Translations under genes and position numbers: made by a program
Shown here: positions 11,225 through 22,950 of the stretch, one piece after another
Position numbering within the stretch: the first letter of the stretch is position 1
How the letters are laid out: each line of letters opens with the position of its first letter
The notes under the pieces: model-generated
What the model saw: the letters and a program-made list of their open reading frames with translations, nothing else
Told to the model about the DNA's origin: nothing
Database searches by the model: none
Assembly (NCBI GenBank): GCA_034190875.2
Contig: CM067354.1
Span: 35,433,707-35,497,706 of the forward strand
Source: Urechis unicinctus
Taxonomy: Eukaryota; Annelida; Polychaeta; Xenopneusta; Urechidae
DNA length: 64,000 nucleotides
Direction of reading: 5' to 3'

Positions 11225-11448
11225 AAGCTCACTAACGCAAATAAAACCCTAGCATCAAGTAATGCTCTGCAGAGAGTGGCAACCATTCTTGTCTTTGCTC
11301 TATATCTTGGAATAAGTTGTTGTGCTCTACCAACAAAATTACATGAGCAGCTTTACAATGTTACTCTGCTACATGCTGTCTCTCCTCCGAGGGCTAAAGG
11401 AGCAGAACCAGAGCTAAACGTGGCAAGCGTTTATAAGATAAGGAAGTA
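11225..11448 (+). CDS. Coding-like open stretch without a start codon
   Basis: One plus-strand frame is open for about 73 codons between stops and lacks ATG, as expected of an internal exon. A CTCTGCAG acceptor falls inside it (exon body from 11272, phase 0). The product has a hydrophobic segment (TILVFALYLGISCCALP), then a hydrophilic tail (PPRAKGAEPELNVASVYK). Possible donors are GTTTAT at 11429 and GTAGGA at 11446. Neither joins the ATG frame of gene B exon 1, so it may be 5' untranslated, belong to another transcript, or be chance. Confidence 0.22.
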
Positions 11449-12065
11449 GGAAAGGGGGGCGGGGATTCGCTATGTATCTCCCAAGATTCATCAAATGATA
11501 TTTATGAAATATCTTTGTTTCAATTACATCAGTAAGATTTTGTGAATTGACTTATATATTCTGATACGAATTGTATCACATCAATTGGTACGATTTGATG
11601 TATATATTACCATTAGCTTTGTGTTTTGAAATTCACTGCAAATGACATAAGCATTACAGTGACAAACATTTGATAGCATACACTCATCCAGTTATAATCA
11701 GTGCATCATATAGGTTTTAGATCTTGTCCTGTTCTTATTTGAATCATTACAAAACATAGTGATTATAGTTAAGTGGTGTATTTGGGCTCATCACACAATA
11801 ATTGCCATTTATAACTAGAAAGCAATCAGAGAGAGCTAAATTCCCCCTCCAAAATGTCTATCATTGCCCTGAATACAAATTCCTCACCTTCAAACATAAT
11901 GTATTGCTCCTTTTCTCATTGCCAGCACCTCATTGTCGCACAACATCAAAAACCTGATCAACTAGTCATTGGAATTCGGCCACCAATTCAATGCAGAGCT
12001 GTGTTAACCTTATACTTGATGTATTTGTTGATATATATATATTTGTGATTATATTGAAATTGCAG
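11449..12065. other. Probable 5' flank or first intron of gene B
   Basis: AT-rich sequence ending in TTATATTGAAATTGCAG directly before gene B exon 1, which looks like a splice acceptor. An upstream, probably non-coding, exon is therefore expected but could not be placed. An open frame at 11854-12048 has low-complexity composition and no donor support. Confidence 0.35.
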
Positions 12066-12067
12066 CA

Positions 12068-15000
12068 ATGGGTAAAAAAAGAAAGAGAGTCAGTCAGAAG
12101 TTGCCAGACCTGCATAACAATCCAACAAGAAGGCTATATCAAGGTTATTTTAAATCACTCTGTATGGTGATATATTTAAAATGTGCAATTTACAGTTCCT
12201 TTAGTTTTAGCAATTATGTCAGTTTAGATATCAACTAAGTGATAAACCAAGCAATTTATTATGAACTTGGTTAATGACAAAAAATGTAACTAATGTATAA
12301 TGTCTGAAATATTGTTTGAGACGAAAGAAGAAGTCAGTTCATGGCTTTCTTTAAGCTGATCTGTGGTCTCACCTTACTGAATCATTTTGTAGAAGGAGAC
12401 ACAGTTCTTGTTTGCTGCGAAGGCATTTGGTGGCCAGGATTCGTAAGGAATGGAACTGATGTGCTGCACCCGTTTAGAACATGTTGTGGCTTCTGGGAAG
12501 AACAAACGATGTAATTAGCCTTCTTGTTATTTTCCACAGATTGTTTTTAGTTCAATAATGATTAACTATTCAAATGAATAGGGCTTGCTGTCGTGAAACG
12601 TTGGCTTATTCTAGGCCCTATAGCAATTAAACCCTTGAATCAATTTGTTTCAGAAATATAATTTTGCAAATTTGTAATTACAAGATATTGGTATTGGGAG
12701 CGCTGCCCGGTGCAGTTATATGCCACTTTGTGCATTCATATACTGCTGTTATATATATATATATATTGTTTTACTATGATGTTAAACTTATATGCAGCAG
12801 TTGAGGCAATTTGTATTGAACGAATGACATTTCATATTACAAGCCTGAATGGAAAGGTAGGGGATTATTGGGTTAGCCTTGATTGAATTATAAAGATTGT
12901 TTGTGGCAAAATGTCATATCTAGCATGGATGTCCCTCCGAGCAAGATAAAAATATTCAGAGCAGATGATCCAGTATTGGAGAAGGGAAAAGGTACAATAC
13001 TGTTGTCTGTAAACTAAAGGTTAAGGTCATTTATTTTTGGCTGCCGATTTCTGATATAATAATTTCATCTTATGTTTTCGCTTGTATTTCATTTTTGTGG
13101 GTGTATATTTGCTTCACCATGCTTTTTACTGCTATGTCTTGGTCATACATGCTTTATTATTATGTATGAGATCCTTATTTTTCATTTCTCATTGGTGTGG
13201 ACCAGTGATTTTGTTATCTTCATATTTCGACAGCTTACTATATATAATATTGGATCCATAAACAGTAAAAGATATCTGTTTCGCAATCTAACCAAGTTTT
13301 TAAATTTACCTATGTCAAATATTACAATTGTCACTGTTGCTGATTTGGATAATTGTAGAAGCAGTTGAGGAAAAATACCTATCTAATAAACTTTATCTAC
13401 GCTAATGTATTTTCATGCAGCCCATCTGAAGAAAAAAATGCCATCATATCTAGAAAAATTCTTCGCGGACATAAACAGAGCACTGATAGCAAGCAGGGGT
13501 AATATATTTACTGCATAATACACCATAGAATGTACTGTAGAACATAACATCTTTTTTCACAAGAATGATCATGATTATTTCTTATTCAATTGAATTTCCT
13601 TAAGTGGAATTTGTTTTTGTTCCAGAAGACCATGAAGCAAATTTTCATCCAGAGCCAGATATTCAACATCCCATGAATGACAATAGTATGTATGGTCATT
13701 TCAAGTTTTATGACTTGCTGTTTCAATAACCGGTTATAACTATAATAGTTTGCATATGGTTAAACACATTTTTCACATCTCTCAGGATCACGTGTAGGTG
13801 AAACTACTGATTAACATGTTGTGCTTATGAAACTTCATTTGTTACTCCTGAAGTGAACCTGGTCAACGAATTTGATGCCCCACAATTGGCTGAAATCTAC
13901 CTATCACCGACCCACACTGGTAAGAACATTCCACAAAACAGTAACAATCAACAACTGCTGTATGTAACATTTGTCATTCAAAAACTTCACATCTATGTCA
14001 TATCTGTCTGGATCGTGTGTAGATGCATGCTATGAAATGAAAGAGGATGCTCGACTGACTACAACTTCTGCAACCGAATCCCTCCAGAGTAATGCAGCTG
14101 CTGCCCTGCATGAGCCATACATCCACCCATCACTGAATAGTAATGGTTAGATTTTTTTTTGGATAAAAATTACTGTTTGTCTTAAAGACTTGTTGATTAA
14201 CAAATATTAACACAACTGGTAGATAATTGCAGCCATTGCAGATACAAACATTTATATAGCTGGTAGTACATATTAAACCTAGTTTGTTGTTCATGAAGAC
14301 ATCCCAGTCATTGCAACTCATGACCAACAGGACCCTGCAAATTACCAACCACCGACCCACACTGGAACAATTATTTCCAAACAAACAGCAGTACTGTTTG
14401 CTGACTGTGTTTTTTTAACAAATTGGTCCTTACAAATTATACAAAATAGAAGTGCTTTTAAAAACAAGAGCAGATGTTGGTGTCCCAGCAACAAACCCCT
14501 TCTTATTTGCGCGCTTAAATGCAGACACTCCAATGAGTGGAAACACCGAGCTACAAGAAGTGGCAGGCAGTTGCCCTGGATTGCAACACCCAGAGCGCAT
14601 CAAATCTACACAATTGAGGAAGTACATTGCCACAGTCTCCCAAGTAAATGTTCTGTTTATGTCTGAGATATTAATGTTTTGTTGACATGGACATCAATAC
14701 TTACAGTTTGTAAATGATGATGTTCACTAGAGAGCAGAGGTATTGGCTTCTTTTCACTTATCTATGCCCAATTTTGTGCAGATTTTGGACATGAGTGAGA
14801 GTGAGCTTGGTATGCTGGCAAAACATCTTGGCCATGATCCAAAGACCCATCGGGAATATTACCGACTCTCACATTCTACTTTAGAGTTATCAAAGGTACT
14901 TTTGTATACTCAGTATAAAGAAAATTTATCCATGTTTTCTATGTTCTGTGTTTCTTTTATGACTGCACTGTGATAAGTATAAATCCGTTTTGCATTCATC

Positions 15001-15956
15001 AAGCCTAACCAAATCCTTTGGCTGTTAATTTACTCCTGATTTAACATTTATAATTAACTTCATACGCAAAACTGTTTTGTGTTAAGGTCTCACAGCTCCT
15101 CCTTACAGTTGAGAATGGCAAGGTGAATCAATGGAAAGGAATGCGTCTGGAGGATATATCTGTTGAAGGTCACAAATGCTCCTTGAATAAAATGACATTG
15201 ACAAATTTTTGTTGCTGAAGTGAACAACCTATCACATTGTGTTGACAAAGATATAGGACTTGATGTAGGCCTATTTATTGACTAACTGCTTGGCTGATGC
15301 AGATCTTCCGAGTATAGAAGAAGAAGATGCAGAAGGTTGTGATGTGGATGAACTACCCTCTGTTACTGAGAGTAAGTTTGTAATGCTTGCATGAGTAGAC
15401 ACCAGACACATCATATAACAATTTGCAGCTTTATCACTGATTCTTGTGCTTTACCATGTATGTGTAGTATGCAATGTGAATGTATATAGAGGCAGAGTCA
15501 CCATGCATGAGGGAAGTCATTGATATTGATTCTGGCACCAAGACAGCGGAGCCAGGTAGGCATGACTGCAATAACCTTGGGCATGGATATGGTATAAATG
15601 CAATTTGCTATGTGCGCATTAGGTATGTAAAAGATATATATAGTTTCAAATTATAATATTGGAAAGCTTTTAACTCTACATATTATGCCACTGTTATCAT
15701 TGACCTGTTTAGAGGGTAGTACAGTTATAAGTGGTATTTTATGTTTACAGTTTTTGAAAGGAGCAGAACACAAAAGAGGCGCTGGAGTGACAAGGAAACA
15801 GCAATCCTTAAAGACATCTTTCAGGGATACATTCAGAAGACAAGGACCAGTGTGCACAAATCAGATCTGCAGAGAGCAGAACTATTGTTGAAAGGTCGAA
15901 GTTTGGCGCAGATACGCTCACAAGTGAATAACATAAGACTTGGAAAACGTAACTGA
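12068..15956 (+). CDS. Gene B: PWWP/Tudor-like, partial tyrosine-recombinase and SANT-like fusion protein
   Basis: Exons: 12068-12143, 12393-12510, 12924-12991, 13421-13498, 13626-13685, 13854-13919, 14023-14139, 14450-14643, 14782-14895, 15087-15168, 15303-15371, 15490-15555, 15751-15956. All are GT-AG and in phase; 437 residues. ATG follows a TTGCAG acceptor in good context (GCAATGG). N-terminus: nuclear-localisation-like KKRKR (3-7), then GDTVLV (27-32), WWPG (38-41) and KIKIF (72-76), as in PWWP/Tudor chromatin readers. Residues 114-195 are the linker made by repeated exons. Residues 196-297 match the C-terminal tyrosine-recombinase fold: NPFLFAR, LRKYIAT (Arg251), LGH (His277), Tyr286 nine residues after that His. 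Residues 325-369 are acidic; 370-437 are SANT/Myb-like (KRRWSDKE, Trp381). The recombinase His of HxxR is Thr248 and the first catalytic Arg region is absent. So a nuclear DNA/chromatin-binding role is inferred, not recombination. Similar recombinase-plus-SANT proteins are, as I recall, common in fish and marine invertebrates. Confidence 0.82.
13626..14364 (+). repeat. Duplicated exon pair A1-B1-A2-B2 inside gene B
   Basis: Exons alternate. A1 (13626-13685) and A2 (14023-14139) both end in HP-rich segments before an AATA/GT donor (HPMNDN; HPSLN). B1 (13854-13919) and B2 (14299-14364) are each exactly 66 bases and both end in the bases for PTHTG. All are symmetric phase 1-1 exons, so pairs can be gained or lost without changing frame. 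Intron ends match too: GGATCACGTGTAG near 13790-13800 resembles GGATCGTGTGTAG at the A2 acceptor. Confidence 0.75.
14299..14364 (+). pseudogene. Exon B2 of gene B, apparently without a 5' splice site
   Basis: B2 has an acceptor (TTCATGAAG) and the same 66-base length as B1. Where B1 ends ACACTG/GTAAG, B2 reads ACACTG/GAACA, so the canonical donor is missing. Reading on through the 85-base intron would shift frame relative to the recombinase exon. The A2 exon splices in phase directly to the exon at 14450, so B2 is probably skipped. The only phase-compatible later GT (GACT/GTGTTT, near 14407) is weak. Confidence 0.6.
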
Positions 15957-16096
15957 TGTATGGTTGATGCTGTAAATAATTGACCCTATCTTGTTTTAGA
16001 GTAACTCTAAATTTTATATATCTGACATAAGGTAAGGTTGAATAGTCGCGGTTTGCTACTGATACACACTTGAGTTTGATAATGGTACTTCCTGAA

Positions 16097-16102
16097 AATA
16101 AA
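16097..16102 (+). terminator. Polyadenylation signal AATAAA of gene B
   Basis: A canonical hexamer lies about 140 bases after the gene B stop codon (15954-15956). It supports 15751-15956 as the terminal coding exon and an intact 3' end. Confidence 0.65.
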
Positions 16103-16850
16103 ATCTTGTTTGTATAGGCAAACGATTTACTCATTGTTGTTTCAAAGTCCCTACTGTACAGACAGCCTGTTGAAAGGTTAAACCATTCCTGAGATTCAAG
16201 CTCAAGTTCTTCTCGAAAATTACATGTGGAATAAGCTTTGCTTCATTTTATTTCAAAATTGGACAAAACAGACTGTGGGTGTGGGGACAGACAGATTGCT
16301 GAAAGTTCAAATTTGACACATATTTGCAAATTATTAAACAAAACATGGAAAACGAAATCAACTTCTACAAGATGTTTCAATGGAAAAAACAATTATTTCA
16401 GATTGCCTTATCTATGACCTGATATCAAAAAGTACTGCAAATTGTGCTAGCAGCTGTCTTCAAATACTGGCTGGTATGTCGATTGTCAAGCAAGTATAGT
16501 ACAATGCAGTTAACCGATAATATCAAGTCGGCCTTAACTAACATCTAAAGGATACGCACAATTATGTGACCAATATTGTCGATAAACCGGGACTGGCGAT
16601 TAGTGACAGATAAAAATCAATGGCAGTCGATATCAATGAATTATTTACCTTTGCTGTCCATATTATAGGGTTGGCTTTGATTCTGAATGCATCGTTCAAA
16701 TACATTCCATCTGCAAATACATTCCATCTCTTTTTATTGTATTATAGTAGCTGGGGCACCGCGTTTGTGTTAAGAGAGACATAAAAAGATTCCCTGTTGT
16801 CATATTATAACATAATCAAAGACGCATCTCGTCAACGAAGATGAGCGCAT
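16103..16850. other. Intergenic downstream of gene B, no gene recognised
   Basis: No linked exon structure seen. A short direct repeat of CAAATACATTCCATCT occurs near 16700-16730. Confidence 0.45.
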
Positions 16851-16869
16851 CATAGTTTAAATAGTTCCA

Positions 16870-16950
16870 TTCGTTCGGGCGCCATTTTGAATATTAATGA
16901 TAGGGAACGACCCAATGATAATAGTTGAAATATTGGGTCTGAACCAATAG
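16870..16950 (-). promoter_or_regulatory. Right palindrome cluster beside a YY1-like motif
   Basis: GACCCAAT (16909-16916) and TATTGGGTCTGAACC (16931-16945) repeat the motif of the array at 10.1-11.2 kb. Next to them GGGCGCCATTTTG (16878-16890) reads CAAAATGGCGCCC on the minus strand, a YY1-like start context. It gives only a short minus-strand frame (MAPERMELFKL), so initiation is uncertain. Its orientation mirrors the cluster at 4.76-4.93 kb, where palindromes precede TCGTTCG repeats. Confidence 0.4.
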
Positions 16951-17137
16951 TGCTGTCTTACGAGCGTGCCATATTACACACACAAGATGTTGAAAACATT
17001 GATATATACAGGTATATATAGTGTCGGGCAGGTTAAAAGAAGGTGAACGTTTGATTTTTTCTAGTATATCGATAGCGCATCATGGAGGTCCCAGTAATTC
17101 AGGTCTGACACTGAGACCCAATATGAATAGGTTTATA

Positions 17138-17540
<403 letters not shown>

Positions 17541-17635
17541 AGGTCGGGCGAACACATATTGTTAAATTACCTAGCAAACTTGTAGTGGTCAATGTTTTAG
17601 TCTCTATGGTGACATTCGCGACATGCCGGCTATAC

Positions 17636-17660
17636 AATTACCCTTGTGCCGCCATAATAA
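17636..17660 (-). promoter_or_regulatory. YY1-like start motif with a donor, minus strand
   Basis: On the minus strand TTATGGCGGCAC places ATG at 17655, followed by only 14 coding bases and a GTAATT donor next to 17642. This resembles the gene C start. No partner exon could be linked through the microsatellite downstream. It may be the first exon of a further minus-strand gene, or coincidence. Confidence 0.25.
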
Positions 17661-18214
17661 ACACCCAAAGGGGGGGGGGGAAACTACAGTATAATAGAGG
17701 TAGACTACATAATGGAGTAGGCTGTCCCGCTTGGTGTAATTCAACAATGTTGGGAGCTCCCGAGCTAAAATTCAGCTACTGACTGATATGTTATCTAGGG
17801 GTTATTCCTAGAAACACGTGCTGAATAGAGACGACCTGTGGTTAGCATCGCCGATCTGCAGGGACCATTAATGTCAGTTTGTGCTATCTCATATATAAGG
17901 ACACGTTATAAAGCATATCAGACGAAGTCCTGGAATGTACCAAGAGATCAATTTACTGCCTTATTAGATAGGCATCTAAACATTTAATTATACGAGAGAG
18001 TTCTCATTGCTCATAGCCAAGGCATATGTAACATTAAATACTATTAAATATATTTTATCATATATAGCTTGAAAGTACTAGATATATCAGACCGCATAGA
18101 TAGTTTATACATTGTATTTTTAACCATGTTTTAAAAAAATTGTACTAATACTTATTCATATAATGCTGGCAAGGAAAATCCTGGCAATGATTCCGCCGAT
18201 AATATTCTTTCCAT
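17660..18214. other. Intergenic, no gene recognised
   Basis: AT-rich sequence without linked exon signals. A 9-10 G run near 17671 is a likely length-error site. Confidence 0.45.
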
Positions 18215-18585
18215 AACCACTCGTCTATACATGTTAATAGGCAACAGTTTTACGACAGATAAGCATTTATGATAAGAATACAGCCGATTTAAAAATGCCG
18301 ACAGCGTAGCTAACCACTCGTCTATACATAATGATATGCAACAGTTTACGACAGATAAGCATTTATGATAAGAATACAGCCGATTTAAAAATGCCGACCG
18401 CGTAGCTAACCACTCGTCTATACATATTAATATGCAACAGTTTACGACAAATCAGCATTTATGATAAGAATAAAGCTGATTTAAAAATGCAGACAGCGTA
18501 GCTAATCACTCGTCCATTCATATTTACAGGCAACGTTTGGCGACAGATAGAAATTGATGACAATAGTGCAGCCGACGTCAAAATA
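18215..18585. repeat. 96-bp tandem repeat, about 3.8 copies
   Basis: Units start at 18215, 18312, 18408 and 18504 with AACCACTCGTCTATACAT and continue through CAACAGTTTACGACAGATAAG to GCGTAGCT. The first three are close to identical and the last is diverged and partial. Confidence 0.92.
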
Positions 18586-18960
18586 TAGATAACCATGTAG
18601 ATACATGTGGCACATTTGATGATGTGTATGTTGTTTCGGTTTTACTTCGCTCGTTTGAGGAAATAAGTGGGTAATTGATTGTCGTAGGAATATTCAAAAA
18701 TACACTGGCCAAACAGCAAGACGTGTACACATGCGTTTAAGCAGATGAATTTACACTATATCTCAGAGATAATGCTAAGAAGTTCAAGAGCTCTGGCTGT
18801 GTATGCTTTGGATTTTTTAAACGGGGAAATGTTAATGTAGACGCCTTACGGTTGCGCATTACAATTCAGTTTAGTGACTATGAGGCAATAAGGTATAATC
18901 CAAGTGACACATGTAAAGGAGGTGTACATTCTGCAAAAATAAACCTTATAGCCTAAAAGC

Positions 18961-19113
18961 GCTCAACCCCAGCCGTCGGTATATGATTCGTTATATTCTC
19001 TGGATATATGCCACAAATCATCCTCGCTCTATCAAAGAGCGCTCAATCCCAACCGTCGGTATATGATTCGTTATATTCTCTAGATATTTGCCACAAATCA
19101 TCCTCGCTCTATC
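18961..19113. repeat. 80-bp tandem duplication
   Basis: Copies start at 18961 and 19041 with GCTCAAYCCCARCCGTCGG and run to CATCCTCGCTCTATC, with only a few substitutions. Confidence 0.92.
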
Positions 19114-22094
19114 GATCTTACGCCCAACCTGCTCACTTTTGCCATCTATGTAACAATTGCTATTTACGCACTTCATATAAACAAGCCAGTATTCGTTTTG
19201 GTAGTTGGTTCGGATAGTTTTACAGTTCAGACCATGTTATCGCGCTCTAAATATCTTACAATTGATGGAAAGCACATGTGCAATTGCACTGCGCGGCACT
19301 TGAGCGTGGATTTGATCCAGCAATCTCCATTCCGAGAATGTTCTAAACAATACTTGACTATGTATCAACATCAAGATCGGAGTCTAACTAATTAGCATGT
19401 AATTTAATCAGAGCATATGTATCATTAACCGTCGACAGATACAATGACTAAAATATATATTTGACTTGTCATATGTGCTGTTATACATAATGACGGCCTG
19501 TTTGTAACGCTCTTAAGAGGAGTCGGATGCTTGAATGTTTGATGTCCATAACGACATCTACGTGGTATAAATATTAAGGAAGTAATCGAAATCTTCGTAT
19601 GTTTCCATTTCTGTGGCTCATGTTGTCACTACTATTATCTGGTTACCGATGGATGGCTGGGTATTGTCTACAAACACAAGACCATCACTGGGTTCGACGT
19701 ACTCGGTCGATACCTCTGCAGTCGTAGATGTGCTAAAATAATGCCACGCATAGGAAAGCGTACATACCATGAATTTGCAATCCTACATATGTTGTTGAAA
19801 AAGTTTTTTGGGTGCAAAGCACACACCAAACATCATTGGATATGTTGTTGGGTTAATGGTGCAATATTCACCAACGGAGTTGACTTGAATCTTTGTCACC
19901 GGCGCACTGTGATTATATTCTCACTTTCTTCTCTGCTTTGCAGTAAAACACAAACCACATGCCAGATATAATGATTGATCATTGTCAGTCCCTGCACGAA
20001 AACCGATGCGGATTTGTCGCTGTGTTGTGATGGATGAATGCTCGTCCGTACTATGCGTCTATCGCAACCAGAATTATAACTACTTGTTATGAGCTCTATT
20101 GTAAATTGTTTTCTGTACATTTTTGGTCAAATTCCATTAGTGATATTTGTTGCTAACAATGGGGGTCTGACATTCCCAGCTATATACATTTTCGCTTCGT
20201 TTCACAGTTCAAGAGAAAGTGCAATTACCATAATAATCCAGCAACATAAATTGTTTCATTGATTATTAATCAGTTTATGCGCAATCATAATATGCAATCT
20301 AAGAAAATATGACTAAGAGAAGGAAATGTGCATGATAGATTGACGCATCATTGCACAGTAGAAGCACCTGTTTCTCATACTATTGAAAGATACGTGACAT
20401 CGACCAAGTAGTACTATCAAACAATGAGCGCAATTTGAAATGGCATCTATGAATACTTTGCGCATAAAGATACAAGAAAATGCCATTTGCAGATTTTCTC
20501 AAAGCAAATTTTATTACGATTATAACACAATAGTACCAAACAAGTCTTGTACTCAGAATATGTGATTGACATAAATGGCTTAATTTAGTCAAAGGTGGAG
20601 AAACTGTAATACTTTTACAACATAGTTTATTTAGCTTATGTAAAGAATTTATATCAACATTATATAGCGGCGTCCACACTCCATACTTCGAACCATGCGG
20701 ATAAATAAACAAGAGGTATGAGGTTACACGAGTGACTGCCTGCATTACTTCATTAACCTCGCATTATGTGCCAGCGTTTTGGAAGCCATCATTTTGATGT
20801 ATGGAATATGTGGTCCCGATATTAACATGATTCCCTTTTTAGGTATTTTCCCATACAGTCCAAATTGCTATTTGATCGCGCTCGATAACAGATCCCGCGA
20901 TATACGCATTATTGTCCCTGTTGTGCAGATACTATAACATAACAAAATTGTTTATATTGTTTCAAGAGAGATCGTGCCATATGTTTACATTGCTTGCTAA
21001 TAATGGGATTCTTAAATACAATTTGTTTTCGATTTTAGTTAACTTTCTTATTCCTGCCGTGTTAAATTTACATGTTGTTTAATTTGCAGATGTTGATTAT
21101 TTTCCGGCAAATAGATCGCACTTTAAAATCCCTTTCTATAACATAATGGTCAAATTGACACGTTGGATATCATACGAAAGACGCTCTTCAATATTTCGGA
21201 GTGAAGACGGTGTATTATATAAAGTAAATGAAACCCATCAAACATTTGTAAATCACAATAACGGCAATGGCAAAACTCTGCACACGTTGTGAATTTAAGC
21301 CCTTCTGCTAAATGAACTGCATCAATATAGTCAGATTGCAGTGGATGGGCGAAACGTTGAGTTAAGTTGCCATTGATATCCTTAGGTCATGACACAGGTT
21401 GGCTCTGTTTCAAAGTGAAAGGTTCGAGGTCGTGTTTCTTGGTGCCATTTCCTGTCATTCAGTACGCTTAGCAGTGACCACAGGTTACTTATCTCATATA
21501 ATACACCACCATATAATGGTAAATATATTTTAGTTGATTCGTGTTATAAAGCATCATGCACACACTGATGAACGGTATGAATGAGTCAAACTACGCGTAT
21601 ATTGAACATACAGACAAGTTTTATATCAGTTTAGAAGGAACATATTTACTGTTAACATCGACAGGATTTGTCCCGAACTGTGGTTCGTGATTAATACCGC
21701 TATACACGAAGTAAAGTTTGCATTGCATGCTTGTCTCTAAGCAGCGTGGAATAAAATATGTTCCATTCCGTAACAGCCTTACCTACTGCCGTAGCAACAG
21801 AAAACAGGCACTCATATTCTCCGTGGCCATTTGTCGCCAAGCAAGCGATGATGCGTATTTTTTCATGTCGGATATAATGCCTTGGCCAGACAAAACACAG
21901 GCTTTTGTGAGGATATTAAGGATTCATCAATGCATCGTATCCTTTGAGCTATTGGTTGAAGTTATCATATAAGCCTCATAAATATTTTCGATTCAAAGTA
22001 GACTCTGACACTCATGGGAATTTAATGAATCCCATATCAGGCTTTGTTTGACGAAGATTACCACTATCATATGAGTTATGAGGGCTCTAAGTTG
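19114..22094. other. Intergenic, no gene recognised
   Basis: Open frames up to about 120 codons (for example 20380-20745, minus) have no family signature or splice context. No related copy of this stretch was noticed elsewhere in the window. Confidence 0.4.
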
Positions 22095-22305
22095 ATATAT
22101 ATATACATATACTTATAGATATAGATATATAGAGATATAGAGAGAGAGAGAGAGATATAGAGATAGATAGAGAGAGAGAGATATATATAGAGATAGAGAG
22201 ATATAGAGATCTATAGAGAGAGATATAGTATCTCCAGGGAGAGGGATTTAGATATATATAGATAGAGATTCGCTATCTAGATCTATATCTAGATCTCTCT
22301 ATATA

Positions 22306-22338
<33 letters not shown>

Positions 22339-22426
22339 CTATATATATCTATCTATCTATCTATATATATATATATCTCTCTCTCTATATATATATCTAT
22401 ATATATATCTCTATATATATATATCT
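22095..22426. repeat. (AT/GA) compound microsatellite
   Basis: AT, GATA and GAGA repeats turn into TCTA/AT repeats, so the tract is itself roughly self-complementary about 22250. It directly abuts the left inverted arm. Confidence 0.93.
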
Positions 22427-22950
22427 CCGTTCTTGTCGGAATGCTGTTTGATAACAAACATTAAAATCATCGATATTGGATCGCACTCATACTTTTTTAC
22501 TTTACCTCAGATGTGCTTTCGTCGAAGGAGGGTTATAGGTGGCTTATCAACAGTCATACATTGCTGCTGAGTGTCTATCACAATTCCTCCGGCTTAACGA
22601 GCCAACTGATAATGATTACGTCAGCGAGTGTGCTTGCACAATCAACATCATTAGTTTATGGTACAGTCGTCATTTTTGACTTATAATAATGGATAATACA
22701 TTTCCACTATGAATAGCGGATTCACATTCTTATACCTTTATAAGGGGCTTTATAAATTTACATAGATACGAATACGATATACCTGTCAGTGAAGCAAGAC
22801 CAAAAGAAAATGTACGATAAATAGTACAGTCAGATGAGGCTTGGTGTGTTATCTTCCCAACTAGACAGCTGGACGAACTTAACGCTGAAATACAAAGCAA
22901 TCGCTATGATAATAATATATTACCCTTGGCCAGCCAAAGATGTACTTACA
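22427..22950 (+). repeat. Left arm of a 524-bp inverted repeat
   Basis: This arm starts CCGTTCTTGTCGGAATG and ends CAGCCAAAGATGTACTTACA. It is the reverse complement of 26953-27476 at equal length and, by eye, with only scattered differences. It is bounded on both sides by AT/GA microsatellite. Confidence 0.93.

Noticed and set aside
12800-12858. Extra exon in gene B between TATGCAG and GGAAAG/GTAGGG
   Set aside because: Its open frame does not fit the phase on either side, while the flanking exons join in phase without it.
12068-15956. Reading gene B as an autonomous Crypton-type DNA transposon
   Set aside because: It has many short introns, host-like domains, an incomplete recombinase region and a normal 3' end. 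A host gene with a captured domain fits better.
18215-18585. CRISPR-like regular spacing
   Set aside because: The units are contiguous 96-bp tandem repeats without distinct spacers, and the DNA is eukaryotic.
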